Shown here in pieces: positions 1 to 8,579 of a stretch of DNA of 64,000 nucleotides. The stretch spans positions 32,215 through 96,214 of the forward strand of contig CACSKA010000012.1 of assembly GCA_902706205.1 (NCBI GenBank), written 5' to 3'. Below the pieces are notes generated by a model. The model did not search any database. It had not been told where the DNA came from and saw only the letters and a program-made list of their open reading frames with translations. A program made the position numbers and the translations under genes. Position 1 is the first letter of the stretch, and each line of letters begins with the position of its first letter. The DNA is from Chryseobacterium sp. 18061 (lineage in GTDB: Bacteria; Pseudomonadota; Gammaproteobacteria; Enterobacterales; Enterobacteriaceae).

Positions 1-403
1 CGAACTGGAAGACGTAACTGCTAGCAGTGAAATGCAGCTGATGTTCACGCGCCTGAACCATGATCGGACGCGCGTCGTCACCGTCCAGCTGCGAATCCTG
101 CACGCTCTTCAAAAAGGCCACGGTGGCCGCAATGCGCTCATGCAGCTGTGCGAAAGTGCTTTCGTTATCTTCCATTGCTGGCGCTTCGACGTTAGCCAGA
201 CGCGCAATCGCCCGCTTCGCCATATCACATGTTACCTGCACCTGACGCTTCAGCGGGAACATATCTTCCGCCAGCTTCGCCTCCAGCAGAGCCGTTTCAT
301 CAGTCCCCTGTTCTTTCGCCCAGTCCGCGCTCTTTTGCAGAACCGCGCTCAGACTGACCAGCCCGTGAATAAACTGTGCTTTGGTTTCGCTATACAGTGA
401 CAT
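1..403 (-). CDS. DUF1993 family protein, C-terminus cut by window edge
   Basis: Reading the minus strand from an ATG at 401-403 gives an open frame to the window edge, about 134 residues, beginning MSLYSETKAQFIHGL. It is preceded by TTAGGAA, a plausible ribosome site. The sequence is helical and soluble, with no signal peptide, and resembles the DUF1993 family of small alpha-helical proteins (DinB-like fold) of unknown function. It lies downstream of pfkA on the same strand, separated by a terminator, so it is probably its own transcription unit. In E. coli sbp lies on this side of pfkA, so this gene marks a local difference. The family call is from memory of the motif pattern. Confidence 0.7.
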   Translation of the reverse strand, partial: MSLYSETKAQFIHGLVSLSAVLQKSADWAKEQGTDETALLEAKLAEDMFPLKRQVQVTCDMAKRAIARLANVEAPAMEDNESTFAQLHERIAATVAFLKSVQDSQLDGDDARPIMVQAREHQLHFTASSYVFQF

Positions 404-526
404 TGTCAATTTCCTAAGTAATTACAAACGGTAGGGTTTTTTATCGGATTGCATGCTTCATCGAGAGTAAACCCAGCCCCTCTCAAAGAGAAGCGCTTAA
501 TGTGCTCGGAAGACAGATAGCAGAGG

Positions 527-560
527 CAAAAAAAATCCGTAACCCTTGAGGGCTACGGAT
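527..560 (-). terminator. Rho-independent terminator of pfkA
   Basis: On the minus strand a hairpin with arms ATCCGT and ACGGAT (535-540 and 555-560) and a CCT/AGG inner stem is followed by eight T residues. It starts about 28 bases after the pfkA stop codon. Confidence 0.85.
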
Positions 561-588
561 CCTGATTTCACGAACGGTTGGGGAGCGT

Positions 589-1551
589 TTAGTAGAGCTT
601 TTTCGCACAGTCCAGCAGATCGGTTTTGAATGGACGCTTCATGTTTTCGATAGCGTCGATGATGTCATGGTGAACCAGTTTCTCGTTCTGGATACCGACA
701 CAACGACCGCCGAAGCCTTCCAGCAGCAGATCAATCGCATACGCGCCCATACGGGAAGCGAGGATACGGTCGTAAGGCACTGGAGAACCGCCACGCTGAA
801 TGTGACCCAGTACGGTGGCACGGGTTTCGCGTTTGGTTTCGGTTTCGATGTACTTCGCCAACTCATCGATATCACACATGTGCTCAGTAATAGCGACGAT
901 TGCGTGTTTCTTACCTTTGGCGATACCGGCTTTGATTTCAGCCACCAGGTCGTCGCGGCTGAATTCCACTTCCGGAACCACAACAAACTCACAGCCACCG
1001 GCAATCGCTGCTGCCAAGGTCAGATCGCCACAGTAGCGGCCCATCACTTCAACGATGGAGATACGCTGGTGAGAGGAAGAAGTGTCGCGCAGACGGTCGA
1101 TAGCTTCGACCACAGTGCCCAGCGCAGTGAAGTAACCGATGGTGTAGTCGGTGCCTTTGATATCGTTATCGATAGTGCCCGGCAGGCCGATGCATGGGAA
1201 GCCCATTTCGGTCAGACGCTTCGCACCCATGTAGGAGCCATCACCGCCGATAACCACTAACGCGTCGAGGCCGCGTTTTTTCATGTTCTCGATAGCAACT
1301 TCACGGACGTGCTCTTCGCGGAATTCCGGGAAGCGCGCAGAACCGAGGAAGGTGCCGCCACGGTTAATCATGTCGGATACGCTGTAACGATCGAGCTGGA
1401 CCATGCGATCTTCATACAGACCGAGGTAGCCGTCATAGATACCAAAAATTTCCAGACCTTCCGAAAGCGCTGCTCGCACAACACCACGGATGGCTGCGTT
1501 CATGCCTGGGGCATCACCGCCGCTTGTCAACACACCGATTTTCTTAATCAT
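589..1551 (-). CDS. pfkA: 6-phosphofructokinase I
   Basis: ATP-dependent 6-phosphofructokinase, which phosphorylates fructose-6-phosphate to fructose-1,6-bisphosphate in the cytoplasm and commits carbon to glycolysis. The 320-residue length matches E. coli PfkA. The N-terminal nucleotide loop TSGGDAPGMNAA (9-20), the GGDGS motif near 102 and the catalytic PGTIDND loop near 124-130 (with the catalytic aspartate) are intact. The start ATG is preceded by AGAGGTAGTC. It lies between fieF and the terminator at 527-560, as a single-gene unit. A Cra-type palindrome lies upstream at 1658-1671, consistent with repression of glycolytic genes by Cra. Confidence 0.98.
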   Translation of the reverse strand: MIKKIGVLTSGGDAPGMNAAIRGVVRAALSEGLEIFGIYDGYLGLYEDRMVQLDRYSVSDMINRGGTFLGSARFPEFREEHVREVAIENMKKRGLDALVVIGGDGSYMGAKRLTEMGFPCIGLPGTIDNDIKGTDYTIGYFTALGTVVEAIDRLRDTSSSHQRISIVEVMGRYCGDLTLAAAIAGGCEFVVVPEVEFSRDDLVAEIKAGIAKGKKHAIVAITEHMCDIDELAKYIETETKRETRATVLGHIQRGGSPVPYDRILASRMGAYAIDLLLEGFGGRCVGIQNEKLVHHDIIDAIENMKRPFKTDLLDCAKKLY

Positions 1552-1657
1552 GACTACCTCTGAACTTAGGAATGCTAAAAATTATTCTGTTGCCCGAAGC
1601 GCCCCCACAAAAAGGGAGAGATCGACTATATGGAAATAGTATATCAGGCGCATCGTG

Positions 1658-1671
1658 CTGAATTGATTCAG
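1658..1671. promoter_or_regulatory. Putative Cra (FruR) operator upstream of pfkA
   Basis: CTGAATTGATTCAG is a perfect-arm 14-base palindrome about 107 bases upstream of the pfkA start. It fits the Cra consensus (TGAAWCSNTTNA-like). Cra control of pfkA is established in E. coli; binding here is inferred. Confidence 0.65.
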
Positions 1672-1724
1672 GTCAGGCCAATCGGCGGTAATTTAGACAA
1701 AAAATGCCGATCCGGCCCACATTT

Positions 1725-2639
1725 TCACAACGAATTACGAAAGTCCAAAAATCCCTGTCGCCCCAAAGGGACAACCGAGCATGGATCCTGATGAATAATC
1801 ACATCAGAACCCGGAAAACGAAGCAATAACGCCTGCTCAACCTGTTCAGCCACTAAATGCGCCTGAACCAACGGCAGGTTATCTTCCATTTCCAAATGAA
1901 TCTGAATAAAGCGGGTCGGCCCTGACTGCCGCGTACGAAGGTCGTGCGCACCGCTGACGCCAGGCCAGGCGCTCACGATGTTAATGATTTCTTGACGTTC
2001 TTCATCGGGGAGCGCTCTGTCCAGTAGCGACTGTACGGCTTCATGCCCCATGCGTATTGCACAATATAAAATATAGATGCCAATTCCCAATGCAAACAAT
2101 GCATCAGCGCGATGCCAGCCGTACCACGCCAGCGCAAGCGCCACCAGAATGGCTCCGTTCATCATAACATCAGACTGATAATGAAGCATATCGGCGCGCA
2201 CCGCCTGGCTTTGCGTCTTCCGCACTACCCAGCGCTGGAAGGTCACCAGAATTATCGTACTGATGAGCGCAATAACCGTCACCGCCATCCCGACACCAGG
2301 CTCACGCATCGGTTCAGGGGTGATTAAATGCTGAATGCCGGTCAAAAACAGGAACAGCGCCGAGCCGGAAATAAACATACTCTGCGCCAGCGCCGCGAGA
2401 GATTCAGCTTTGCCGTGACCAAAAGTGTGCTCTTCATCGGCAGGCTGCAGCGAATAGCGCACCACCAACAGGTTAGTCAGCGAGGCGGCGATATCCACCA
2501 ACGAATCCACCAGCGCCGCCAGAATACTGACGGACCCGGTGTACCACCACGCAAAAATCTTGATCAAAAGTAACGCCGAAGCCATTACCGTCGCGGCAAT
2601 CGCCGCCCGGTTGACGAGTTGGCCATAGGTTTGATTCAT
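1725..2639 (-). CDS. fieF: Ferrous-iron and zinc efflux transporter (CDF family)
   Basis: Cation diffusion facilitator of the inner membrane (FieF/YiiP), a proton antiporter exporting Fe(II) and Zn(II). The start chosen is the ATG at 2637-2639 (MNQTYGQLVNRAAI), which matches the family N-terminus and gives 304 residues. The frame is open upstream to 2885 but that stretch overlaps cpxP and is not coding in style. Six membrane helices are visible. Metal-site motifs are present: ALVDSLVD in helix 2 and HYQSD in helix 5, with a cytoplasmic His-rich CTD at the end (QIHLEME, IIHQDP). The C-terminus is slightly longer than the roughly 300 residues of E. coli. It follows cpxP on the same strand, separated by a terminator. 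Confidence 0.96.
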   Translation of the reverse strand: MNQTYGQLVNRAAIAATVMASALLLIKIFAWWYTGSVSILAALVDSLVDIAASLTNLLVVRYSLQPADEEHTFGHGKAESLAALAQSMFISGSALFLFLTGIQHLITPEPMREPGVGMAVTVIALISTIILVTFQRWVVRKTQSQAVRADMLHYQSDVMMNGAILVALALAWYGWHRADALFALGIGIYILYCAIRMGHEAVQSLLDRALPDEERQEIINIVSAWPGVSGAHDLRTRQSGPTRFIQIHLEMEDNLPLVQAHLVAEQVEQALLLRFPGSDVIIHQDPCSVVPLGRQGFLDFRNSL

Positions 2640-2709
2640 AAACACTCCCACTCTCTTCTGCGGGTAGTATAGCGGAATGTGATTAAGGTCAGTTGCCGGA
2701 AAAAAGGCA

Positions 2710-2735
2710 AAAAAAACCCCCTCATCATGAGGGGG
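2710..2735 (-). terminator. Terminator downstream of cpxP
   Basis: CCCCCTCAT/ATGAGGGGG hairpin at 2717-2735, followed on the minus strand by a run of six T. It separates cpxP from fieF. Confidence 0.85.
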
Positions 2736-2775
2736 AAGACAGGGATGGTGTCTATGGCAAGGAAAACAGGGTTTA

Positions 2776-3282
2776 TTACTGGTTACTACGGGTATTGCTA
2801 CTGCTACTAAACAGCGTCGACATTGAGCCTTGCTGCATCTGTGCAACCTCCCGCAACTGATCCATTCGTTGCTGGTGTCGTTCATTTAAAATCGCTTGCT
2901 GTTCTGGCGTTAACAGACGAAACATCTGGTTGCGAACCCGGGCCATTTCGACCTGGCGGACAACTTGCTCCTGCGCCATTTTCTCAGCCTGTGCCTGCAC
3001 AGCGATTTCATCAAATTTATCTGCGGTGACAAGCTTATGCATTGTCTCCATTTCGCTAACATTAACAGGGGGCTGCTGTCGCCGAGCCTGTTGCATCAGA
3101 TCACGCATCTGTTGACGCTGATATTCGGTTAAACTAATGCCGTCAAACATATGGCCCTGATGACTGCTCTGCGTCGCCCCGTCATTAGGGGTCCAGTTAA
3201 CGCTGGTGACGACTTCAGCAGCCTGGCTATTCGCACTTAGCGCCAGCGTTGAGGCCATGACGGCAGCGATAACATTGCGCAT
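2776..3282 (-). CDS. cpxP: Periplasmic Cpx-pathway inhibitor/chaperone CpxP
   Basis: CpxP is a periplasmic adaptor that binds the CpxA sensor domain, keeps the Cpx response off and helps deliver misfolded pilins to DegP. The start is the ATG at 3280-3282 (MRNVIAAVMAS), with GGGAG seven bases upstream; a TTG just before it is unlikely. The 168-residue product has a signal peptide cleaved near NSQA-AEVV and the two LTxxQ-type motifs (LTEYQRQQMRDLMQQAR near 50, LTPEQQ near 127) that define the Spy/CpxP fold. It is transcribed divergently from cpxRA across a CpxR box, as in E. coli, where it is the most strongly Cpx-induced gene. Confidence 0.97.
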   Translation of the reverse strand: MRNVIAAVMASTLALSANSQAAEVVTSVNWTPNDGATQSSHQGHMFDGISLTEYQRQQMRDLMQQARRQQPPVNVSEMETMHKLVTADKFDEIAVQAQAEKMAQEQVVRQVEMARVRNQMFRLLTPEQQAILNERHQQRMDQLREVAQMQQGSMSTLFSSSSNTRSNQ

Positions 3283-3362
3283 CAATTGCTCCCAAGTACT
3301 TTTGTTTCGCGATTCAACGAGAGACAGTCTACGATTCAGGCTGCAAACATGCGTCAGGGGGT

Positions 3363-3377
3363 GTAAAACAACGTAAA
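3363..3377 (+). promoter_or_regulatory. CpxR binding box
   Basis: GTAAA-N5-GTAAA matches the CpxR consensus exactly. It lies in the divergent cpxP/cpxRA spacer and probably serves both promoters (autoactivation and cpxP induction). Confidence 0.9.
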
Positions 3378-3432
3378 GTCATGGATTAGCGAGCCTTGAT
3401 GACGTAATTTCTGCCTCGGAGGTATTAAATTA

Positions 3433-4131
3433 ATGAATAAAATCCTGTTAGTTGATGATGACCGGGAGCTCACCTCCCTGTTAAAGGAGCTGCTCGACAT
3501 GGAAGGCTTCGATGTGCTGGTTGCCCACGATGGGGAACAGGCACTGGCGCTTTTAGATGACAGCATCGACCTGCTTTTGCTCGACGTAATGATGCCGAAG
3601 AAAAACGGTATTGATACCCTTAAAGAGCTGCGACAGACACACCAGACACCGGTCATTATGCTGACCGCACGCGGCAGCGAACTCGATCGTGTACTCGGCC
3701 TTGAGCTGGGCGCAGACGACTATCTGCCAAAGCCGTTTAACGACCGCGAGCTGGTCGCTCGTATTCGCGCAATTCTGCGCCGTTCCCACTGGAGCGAACA
3801 GCAGCAAACCAGTGACACCAGTTCACCGAACTTAGAAGTGGATTCCCTGAGCCTCAATCCTGGCCGTCAGGAAGCGAGCTTCGATGGTACGACGCTGGAA
3901 CTGACCGGCACCGAGTTCACGCTGCTTTACCTACTGGCGCAGCATCTCGGCCAAGTGGTTTCCCGTGAACATCTGAGCCAGGAAGTGCTGGGCAAACGCT
4001 TAACTCCGTTTGACCGTGCTATCGATATGCATATTTCCAACCTGCGCCGTAAATTGCCAGAGAGGAAAGATGGTCACCCATGGTTTAAAACCTTACGTGG
4101 CCGCGGCTATCTGATGGTTTCCGCTTCATGA
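3433..4131 (+). CDS. cpxR: Envelope-stress response regulator CpxR
   Basis: OmpR/PhoB-class response regulator of the Cpx envelope stress system. Residues 1-115 form the receiver domain with acidic pocket DDD at 8-10, the phospho-acceptor aspartate in LLLLDVMMP (about D51) and a conserved lysine in LPKPFND. Residues 130-232 form the winged-helix DNA-binding domain ending RGRGYLMV. It is 232 residues as in E. coli. CGGAGG lies upstream of the ATG. Its stop overlaps the cpxA start by four bases (ATGA), so the two are translationally coupled. Confidence 0.98.
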   Translation: MNKILLVDDDRELTSLLKELLDMEGFDVLVAHDGEQALALLDDSIDLLLLDVMMPKKNGIDTLKELRQTHQTPVIMLTARGSELDRVLGLELGADDYLPKPFNDRELVARIRAILRRSHWSEQQQTSDTSSPNLEVDSLSLNPGRQEASFDGTTLELTGTEFTLLYLLAQHLGQVVSREHLSQEVLGKRLTPFDRAIDMHISNLRRKLPERKDGHPWFKTLRGRGYLMVSAS

Positions 4132-5501
4132 TAGGAAGTTTGACCGCACGCATCTTTGCCATTTTTTGGTTAACCCTGGCACTGGTGTTGATGCTGGTAC
4201 TGATGTTGCCCAAGCTTGATTCGCGCCAGATGACAGAACTGCTGGACAGCGAACAACGCCAGGGGCTGATGATTGAACAGCACGTCGAAGCGGAACTTGC
4301 GAACGATCCGCCCAATGATTTGATGTGGTGGCGTCGGCTGTTTCGCGCCATCGACAAATGGGCACCTCCGGGACAACGCCTTCTGCTGGTGACCAGCGAA
4401 GGCCGGGTGATCGGCGCAGAACGCAACGAAATGCAGATCATTCGTAACTTTATCGGCCAGTCCGATAACTCTGATCATCCGCAGAAAAAACGCTATGGCC
4501 GACTGGAAATGGTAGGGCCCTTCTCCATTCGTGATGGGGAAGATAACTACCAGCTCTACCTGATTCGCCCGGCCAGCACCTCGCAATCTGATTTCATCAA
4601 CCTGTTGTTCGACCGTCCGCTGCTGTTGCTGATTGTCACCATGCTGGTGAGTTCGCCGCTACTGCTGTGGCTGGCGTGGAGTCTCGCCAAACCCGCACGT
4701 AAGCTGAAAAATGCCGCCGACGAAGTGGCTCAGGGCAACCTGCGCCAGCATCCGGAGCTTGAATCCGGGCCGCAGGAATTCCTCGCCGCCGGTTCCAGTT
4801 TTAACCAGATGGTGACGGCGCTCGAAAGGATGATGACCGCCAACCAGCGCCTACTTTCTGATATTTCCCATGAGCTGCGTACGCCGTTAACGCGTCTGCA
4901 GTTAGGCACCGCACTGCTGCGTCGCCGCACAGGGGAAAGCAAAGAGCTGGAGCGCATCGAAATGGAAGCGCACCGCCTGGACAGCATGATCAACGACCTG
5001 CTGGTTATGTCGCGTAATCAGTCGAAAAACGCCCTGCTCAGCGAAAACCTGAAGGCCAATCAGCTGTGGAGTGAAGTGCTTGATAATGCGGCATTTGAAG
5101 CGGAACAGATGGGCAAATCGTTCACCGTAGAATACCCGCCAGGCCCGTGGCCGCTGTACGGTAACCCGAATGCGCTTGAAAGTGCATTTGAGAATATCGT
5201 GCGTAACGCGCTGCGCTACTCGCACACCAAAATATCGGTGAGTTTCTCGGTGGATAAAGACGGCATCACGATTAACGTCGACGATGACGGCCCGGGCGTG
5301 AGTCCGGAAGACAGAGAGCAGATTTTCCGTCCATTCTATCGCACCGACGAAGCCCGTGACCGTGAATCCGGCGGAACCGGTCTTGGCCTGGCGATTGTCG
5401 AAACCGCAATTCAGCAGCACCGCGGCTGGGTCAAAGCCGACGACAGCCCGCTGGGTGGTTTACGTTTAACCTTGTGGTTGCCATTGTATAAACGGGGTTG
5501 A
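4128..5501 (+). CDS. cpxA: Envelope-stress sensor histidine kinase CpxA
   Basis: Inner-membrane sensor kinase/phosphatase partner of CpxR, 457 residues. There is a first membrane helix at about 8-28, a periplasmic sensor domain to about 163, a second helix near 164-185, a HAMP region, and a kinase core with the phospho-histidine in SDISHELRTPL (about H248). The ATP-binding boxes follow: N box near IVRNALRYS, G1 DDDGPGV, F box and G2 GGTGLGLAIV. The start overlaps cpxR. It ends 47 bases from the convergent yiiM stop, with a palindromic repeat between. Confidence 0.98.
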   Translation: MIGSLTARIFAIFWLTLALVLMLVLMLPKLDSRQMTELLDSEQRQGLMIEQHVEAELANDPPNDLMWWRRLFRAIDKWAPPGQRLLLVTSEGRVIGAERNEMQIIRNFIGQSDNSDHPQKKRYGRLEMVGPFSIRDGEDNYQLYLIRPASTSQSDFINLLFDRPLLLLIVTMLVSSPLLLWLAWSLAKPARKLKNAADEVAQGNLRQHPELESGPQEFLAAGSSFNQMVTALERMMTANQRLLSDISHELRTPLTRLQLGTALLRRRTGESKELERIEMEAHRLDSMINDLLVMSRNQSKNALLSENLKANQLWSEVLDNAAFEAEQMGKSFTVEYPPGPWPLYGNPNALESAFENIVRNALRYSHTKISVSFSVDKDGITINVDDDGPGVSPEDREQIFRPFYRTDEARDRESGGTGLGLAIVETAIQQHRGWVKADDSPLGGLRLTLWLPLYKRG

Positions 5502-5509
5502 TATTTCAG

Positions 5510-5532
5510 CCCTCTCCCTACAAAGGAGAGGG
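5510..5532. repeat. Single-copy CCCTCTCC palindromic repeat
   Basis: CCCTCTCC (5510-5517) and GGAGAGGG (5525-5532) form an 8-bp stem, followed by GGATGAGGGG. This has the core of the element that is tandemly amplified at 17449-17812. It lies between the convergent cpxA and yiiM genes and could act as a weak bidirectional terminator. Confidence 0.7.
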
Positions 5533-5548
5533 TCTGGATGAGGGGAAT

Positions 5549-6223
5549 CTACGTCCCCCATAACCGCCGTGAATTATCCTCGATATGCCCGCTCAAGCGC
5601 CGCTTCTGCATCGTCCTCGTCCAGCTCACCGATAACCCCGCCGCCGACAGCAAACGGCGATACTCCTCATCGTCATAGGGCGTATGCCACGCAATCGCCG
5701 CCGCGTCATACACTGACACATCGCTCAGGCGCGAAACCACCTCCAGCGGCTGCTCGCTCGACACCTTTCCCGCCATAATCACCCGATACAGCCAGCCTAT
5801 TTTGCCGCTGCTTTGCATCAGGGAAGACATATCGCTAATGCCGAAATGATAATTGAGCTTAAAGCACGGCGAACGCGGCTGCGTGACCTGAATCAGCGCG
5901 TCTCCCCAACGGAAAATATCGCCGATAAACACGTTTTTTTCCGTCAGCCCAAGCGTAGATAAATTCTCGCCAAATGCCGGAGCGCAAAATAATTCCGCCT
6001 GCTCGGGAAACTCTCGCGCCCAGTCGGCATAATGTTCGCGCGGATAATGACAGAGCGCGCGATCGGGACCACCGTGAATTTTCTTTTCCGCCTGCTCATC
6101 ACCCACCAGGCCGCACTCGGTCACCTCAAGCTCGCCATCCACCTGCAACTTTGCAATCGCGCTTGGGCGACTGCCCTCGTACTCCCGTACGCTGCCCGTA
6201 AATACATTTACCGGATATTGCAT
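5549..6223 (-). CDS. yiiM: MOSC-domain protein YiiM
   Basis: 224-residue MOSC-domain protein. E. coli YiiM binds molybdenum cofactor and takes part in 6-N-hydroxylaminopurine resistance. The start chosen is the ATG at 6221-6223 (MQYPVNVFTGSVREY), with AGGAGAGG just upstream; the frame is open further up without a better site. The MOSC core is visible at about 40-155, including the conserved cysteine in QPRSPCFKLN, which is the likely cofactor ligand. The C-terminal helical extension follows the YiiM pattern. The gene is convergent with cpxA. Confidence 0.93.
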   Translation of the reverse strand: MQYPVNVFTGSVREYEGSRPSAIAKLQVDGELEVTECGLVGDEQAEKKIHGGPDRALCHYPREHYADWAREFPEQAELFCAPAFGENLSTLGLTEKNVFIGDIFRWGDALIQVTQPRSPCFKLNYHFGISDMSSLMQSSGKIGWLYRVIMAGKVSSEQPLEVVSRLSDVSVYDAAAIAWHTPYDDEEYRRLLSAAGLSVSWTRTMQKRRLSGHIEDNSRRLWGT

Positions 6224-6368
6224 CTTCCCTCTCCTGTTCCCGACCCTCGTTACCGCTATTTTTGCACGTAAACTGCGCAAAATGCGACATGCGTAAAGCC
6301 GTTGCTGGACGATTCATGTTATCCATTAGTTAAATTGAAACACCATTTCACTATAAGGAGTCAACGAT

Positions 6369-7262
6369 ATGACCCAGCATCTTCGTTTTACCGGCGTCTG
6401 GTGCCCCTCGATTACCCCGATGGACAGTGAAGGACAAATTGATTACGACGGGCTGAAACAACATTTCACCCGCCTCACCGACGCACGCATCGACGTCATT
6501 CTGCTCATGGGCAGCATTGGTGAATTCGCGTCGTTTTCGCTGGAAGAACGCCTGACGCTTATCCGCAAAGCGCGGGCGATGTCATCTCTGACGATGGTCG
6601 CCAACGTCTCATCCACCTGCCTTAGCAACGTTTTCCAGATGGCGAAAACTGCTTACTCTTCGGGCTACGATGCGGTGATGGTGCTGCCGCCGTACTACTA
6701 CGGCCAGACGGCAAATCAGGTGCTGAGCTATTTCCGTGAAATTGGCCAACGCCTCGACGGTAAATGGTTCGCCTACAATTTCCCGGCGCGAACCGGCTGC
6801 GATATCACTCCCGAAATTGCCGCCAAGCTTGCTGCTGAATTTCCGCACTTCGAGGGCATTAAAGATACGGTCGATTGCCAGTCGCACACCCGCAACATGA
6901 TCCACGCCACCAAAGCCGTGCGAGCCGATTTTGCCGTGCTGTCAGGCTACGACGAATACTTCATCCCGAACCTGATGGCGGGCGGCGCAGGGGTCATTTC
7001 TGGGCTGAACAACGTCATGCCTGAGTTATTTGTTCAGGCACGGGAAGCGTGGCAGAAAGGTGATTTAACCGCATTGACGCACGCACAACGGGAGATCGGC
7101 CGCTTCATGTCAATTTACGCCATCGGCGATGATTTCGTGACCACGATTAAAACCGTCGTCTCACGCAAGTTCGGTTACTGTACACCCGTTTCTCGCAACG
7201 CGGGCGGGGCGCTCAACGCTGAACAGCTGGCAACCGTCGACCGTCAGTTCAGCATTCGCTAA
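6369..7262 (+). CDS. DHDPS/NAL-family lyase, probable 2-keto-3-deoxygluconate-type aldolase
   Basis: A class I aldolase of the dihydrodipicolinate synthase/N-acetylneuraminate lyase family, 297 residues. The family signature is GSIGEF at 48-53, the catalytic tyrosine is Tyr136 in AYNFPA and the Schiff-base lysine is Lys165 in FEGIKDT. AAGGAG lies eight bases upstream of the ATG. It is not DapA: it lacks the usual GTTGE form and sits convergently beside kdgT, the 2-keto-3-deoxygluconate permease. The neighbourhood suggests cleavage of 2-keto-3-deoxygluconate or a related 2-keto-3-deoxy sugar acid to pyruvate and an aldehyde. Substrate is inference; other pyruvate-forming lyases of the family are possible. 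Confidence 0.8.
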   Translation: MTQHLRFTGVWCPSITPMDSEGQIDYDGLKQHFTRLTDARIDVILLMGSIGEFASFSLEERLTLIRKARAMSSLTMVANVSSTCLSNVFQMAKTAYSSGYDAVMVLPPYYYGQTANQVLSYFREIGQRLDGKWFAYNFPARTGCDITPEIAAKLAAEFPHFEGIKDTVDCQSHTRNMIHATKAVRADFAVLSGYDEYFIPNLMAGGAGVISGLNNVMPELFVQAREAWQKGDLTALTHAQREIGRFMSIYAIGDDFVTTIKTVVSRKFGYCTPVSRNAGGALNAEQLATVDRQFSIR

Positions 7263-7271
7263 AAACAAAAA

Positions 7272-7320
7272 AAGCCCGGTTACGCCGGGCTTGTTATGGT
7301 AGGCCCGGCGTAACCGGGCA
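7272..7320. terminator. Convergent terminator and REP-like hairpins
   Basis: AGCCCGG-TTACG-CCGGGCTT just after the aldolase stop forms a terminator-like hairpin, and 12 bases on GCCCGGCGTAACCGGGC repeats the same motif inverted. The pair lies between the convergent aldolase and kdgT genes and resembles enterobacterial REP-type palindromes doubling as a terminator. Confidence 0.7.
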
Positions 7321-7332
7321 GAATCATCGCCA

Positions 7333-8316
7333 CTATTTCACCGTATTACGCACATCGATTGCCACCGACCTGGCTTTCACTCTGCGTGACCAGACAGACG
7401 TAATAATCGGCACCAGAATCGAGGTAACAATCACCGAGGTCGCCACCAGCGACGTCGCTGCCGGGGCCATCGGTTTAAACGCGGGCACCATTTCCGCAAT
7501 TAACACCGGCGTAGCAACCGCAGCTCCCGCAGAACTGGACGCCGCAATCCCGGCGGTACCGTCACCGCCGCCAATCAGCCTATCGGCAATGATCAGCGGG
7601 ATTCCCGTCACGACAATCACTGCCAGACCCAGTACAACACCCAGCACGCCGGTTTGGGCAATCACGCCTAAATCGATGGTATTACCCAGTGCGAAGGCGA
7701 AAAATGGGATCAACGTTTGCACCGCTTTGCCGAAGAACTCCCGCAATTCAGGATCAAGATTACCCAACAGGAAACCGACCAGGAATGGCAGCACCGCACC
7801 GACAAACACGTGCGGCTCGAACGAGGCAATACCCGCCGTGCCGAGAATAATCATGGTCATCAGCGGGCCAGATTCCAGCGACATCAGCACGAACGCGCCA
7901 GCTTCTTCTTTGGTGCCGTACTGCTGCATGATAGAGGCGTACAGCCCGCCGTTGGTCATGTCCATACACGCGACAAGCGCCAGCGTGGATAGCCCGGCGA
8001 AGAACCCAGCCTCAACGCCATGCTCAGGGATAATACGTGATGCAATGGCGGCAACCACCCACGCCACAGCAATTTTGGTGACGACCAGCGTGCCGGATTT
8101 ACGCAGAACCGTACCTGTCGCACTCAGCTTGATGGAAGCGCCCATACAGAAAAACCACACCGCCAGAATCGGCACCGTACCGGTGATCATCCCGTTGGTG
8201 AACGAGCCGAAATACTTACCCGCATCAGGGGAAAAGGTATGACACAGCGCGCCGATAAACAGCGGAACCAGCATCATGCCACCGGGGATTTTTTCAATGG
8301 TACGTTTGATTTGCAT
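7333..8316 (-). CDS. kdgT: 2-keto-3-deoxygluconate:H+ symporter
   Basis: Inner-membrane permease of the KdgT family, which imports 2-keto-3-deoxygluconate, an intermediate of pectin and hexuronate breakdown. It is 327 residues, as in E. coli, with about ten hydrophobic segments and a family N-terminus MQIKRTIEKIPGGMMLVPLF. GGTGGTGAC precedes the ATG. It is transcribed towards the aldolase gene, which may act on the imported substrate. An inverted repeat upstream (8441-8455) is a candidate operator. Confidence 0.95.
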   Translation of the reverse strand: MQIKRTIEKIPGGMMLVPLFIGALCHTFSPDAGKYFGSFTNGMITGTVPILAVWFFCMGASIKLSATGTVLRKSGTLVVTKIAVAWVVAAIASRIIPEHGVEAGFFAGLSTLALVACMDMTNGGLYASIMQQYGTKEEAGAFVLMSLESGPLMTMIILGTAGIASFEPHVFVGAVLPFLVGFLLGNLDPELREFFGKAVQTLIPFFAFALGNTIDLGVIAQTGVLGVVLGLAVIVVTGIPLIIADRLIGGGDGTAGIAASSSAGAAVATPVLIAEMVPAFKPMAPAATSLVATSVIVTSILVPIITSVWSRRVKARSVAIDVRNTVK

Positions 8317-8440
8317 GTCACCACCCGTAAAAACCTGTTGTATTGGCTATGTTTTTAGCGTTTTCGTGCACTCGAGAGCGCCGCAGCAGGCAAAACAATA
8401 GTCCCTACGGGGAAAGAGAACAGTGATCCCACAAACAAAT

Positions 8441-8455
8441 TAAAACGCGGTTTTA
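8441..8455. promoter_or_regulatory. Inverted repeat upstream of kdgT, candidate operator
   Basis: TAAAAC-GCG-GTTTTA, 125 bases upstream of the kdgT start, in an AT-rich stretch. KdgR operators have similar A-rich/T-rich arms, so a KdgR-type site is possible, but the match is loose. Confidence 0.35.
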
Positions 8456-8514
8456 TATTTAGAGGATCAATGTTTTTATTTTTGACATTAATCACATCTC
8501 ACGGCTGAAGACAT

Positions 8515-8546
8515 AAAAAAACCCCGCTAATCAGCAGGGTTTTTGT
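8515..8546 (-). terminator. sodA terminator
   Basis: On the minus strand AACCCTGC and GCGGGGTT pair around TGATTA and are followed by a run of seven T. It lies 35-65 bases beyond the sodA stop. Confidence 0.85.
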
Positions 8547-8579
8547 GTTGCCAGAAGGCAACAGAGGCGAGGAGTCGCC

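Noticed and set aside
1725..2885. Longer 386-residue FieF
   Set aside because: The 82 extra residues cover the cpxP terminator and the cpxP 3' end and do not match the family; the ATG at 2639 fits.
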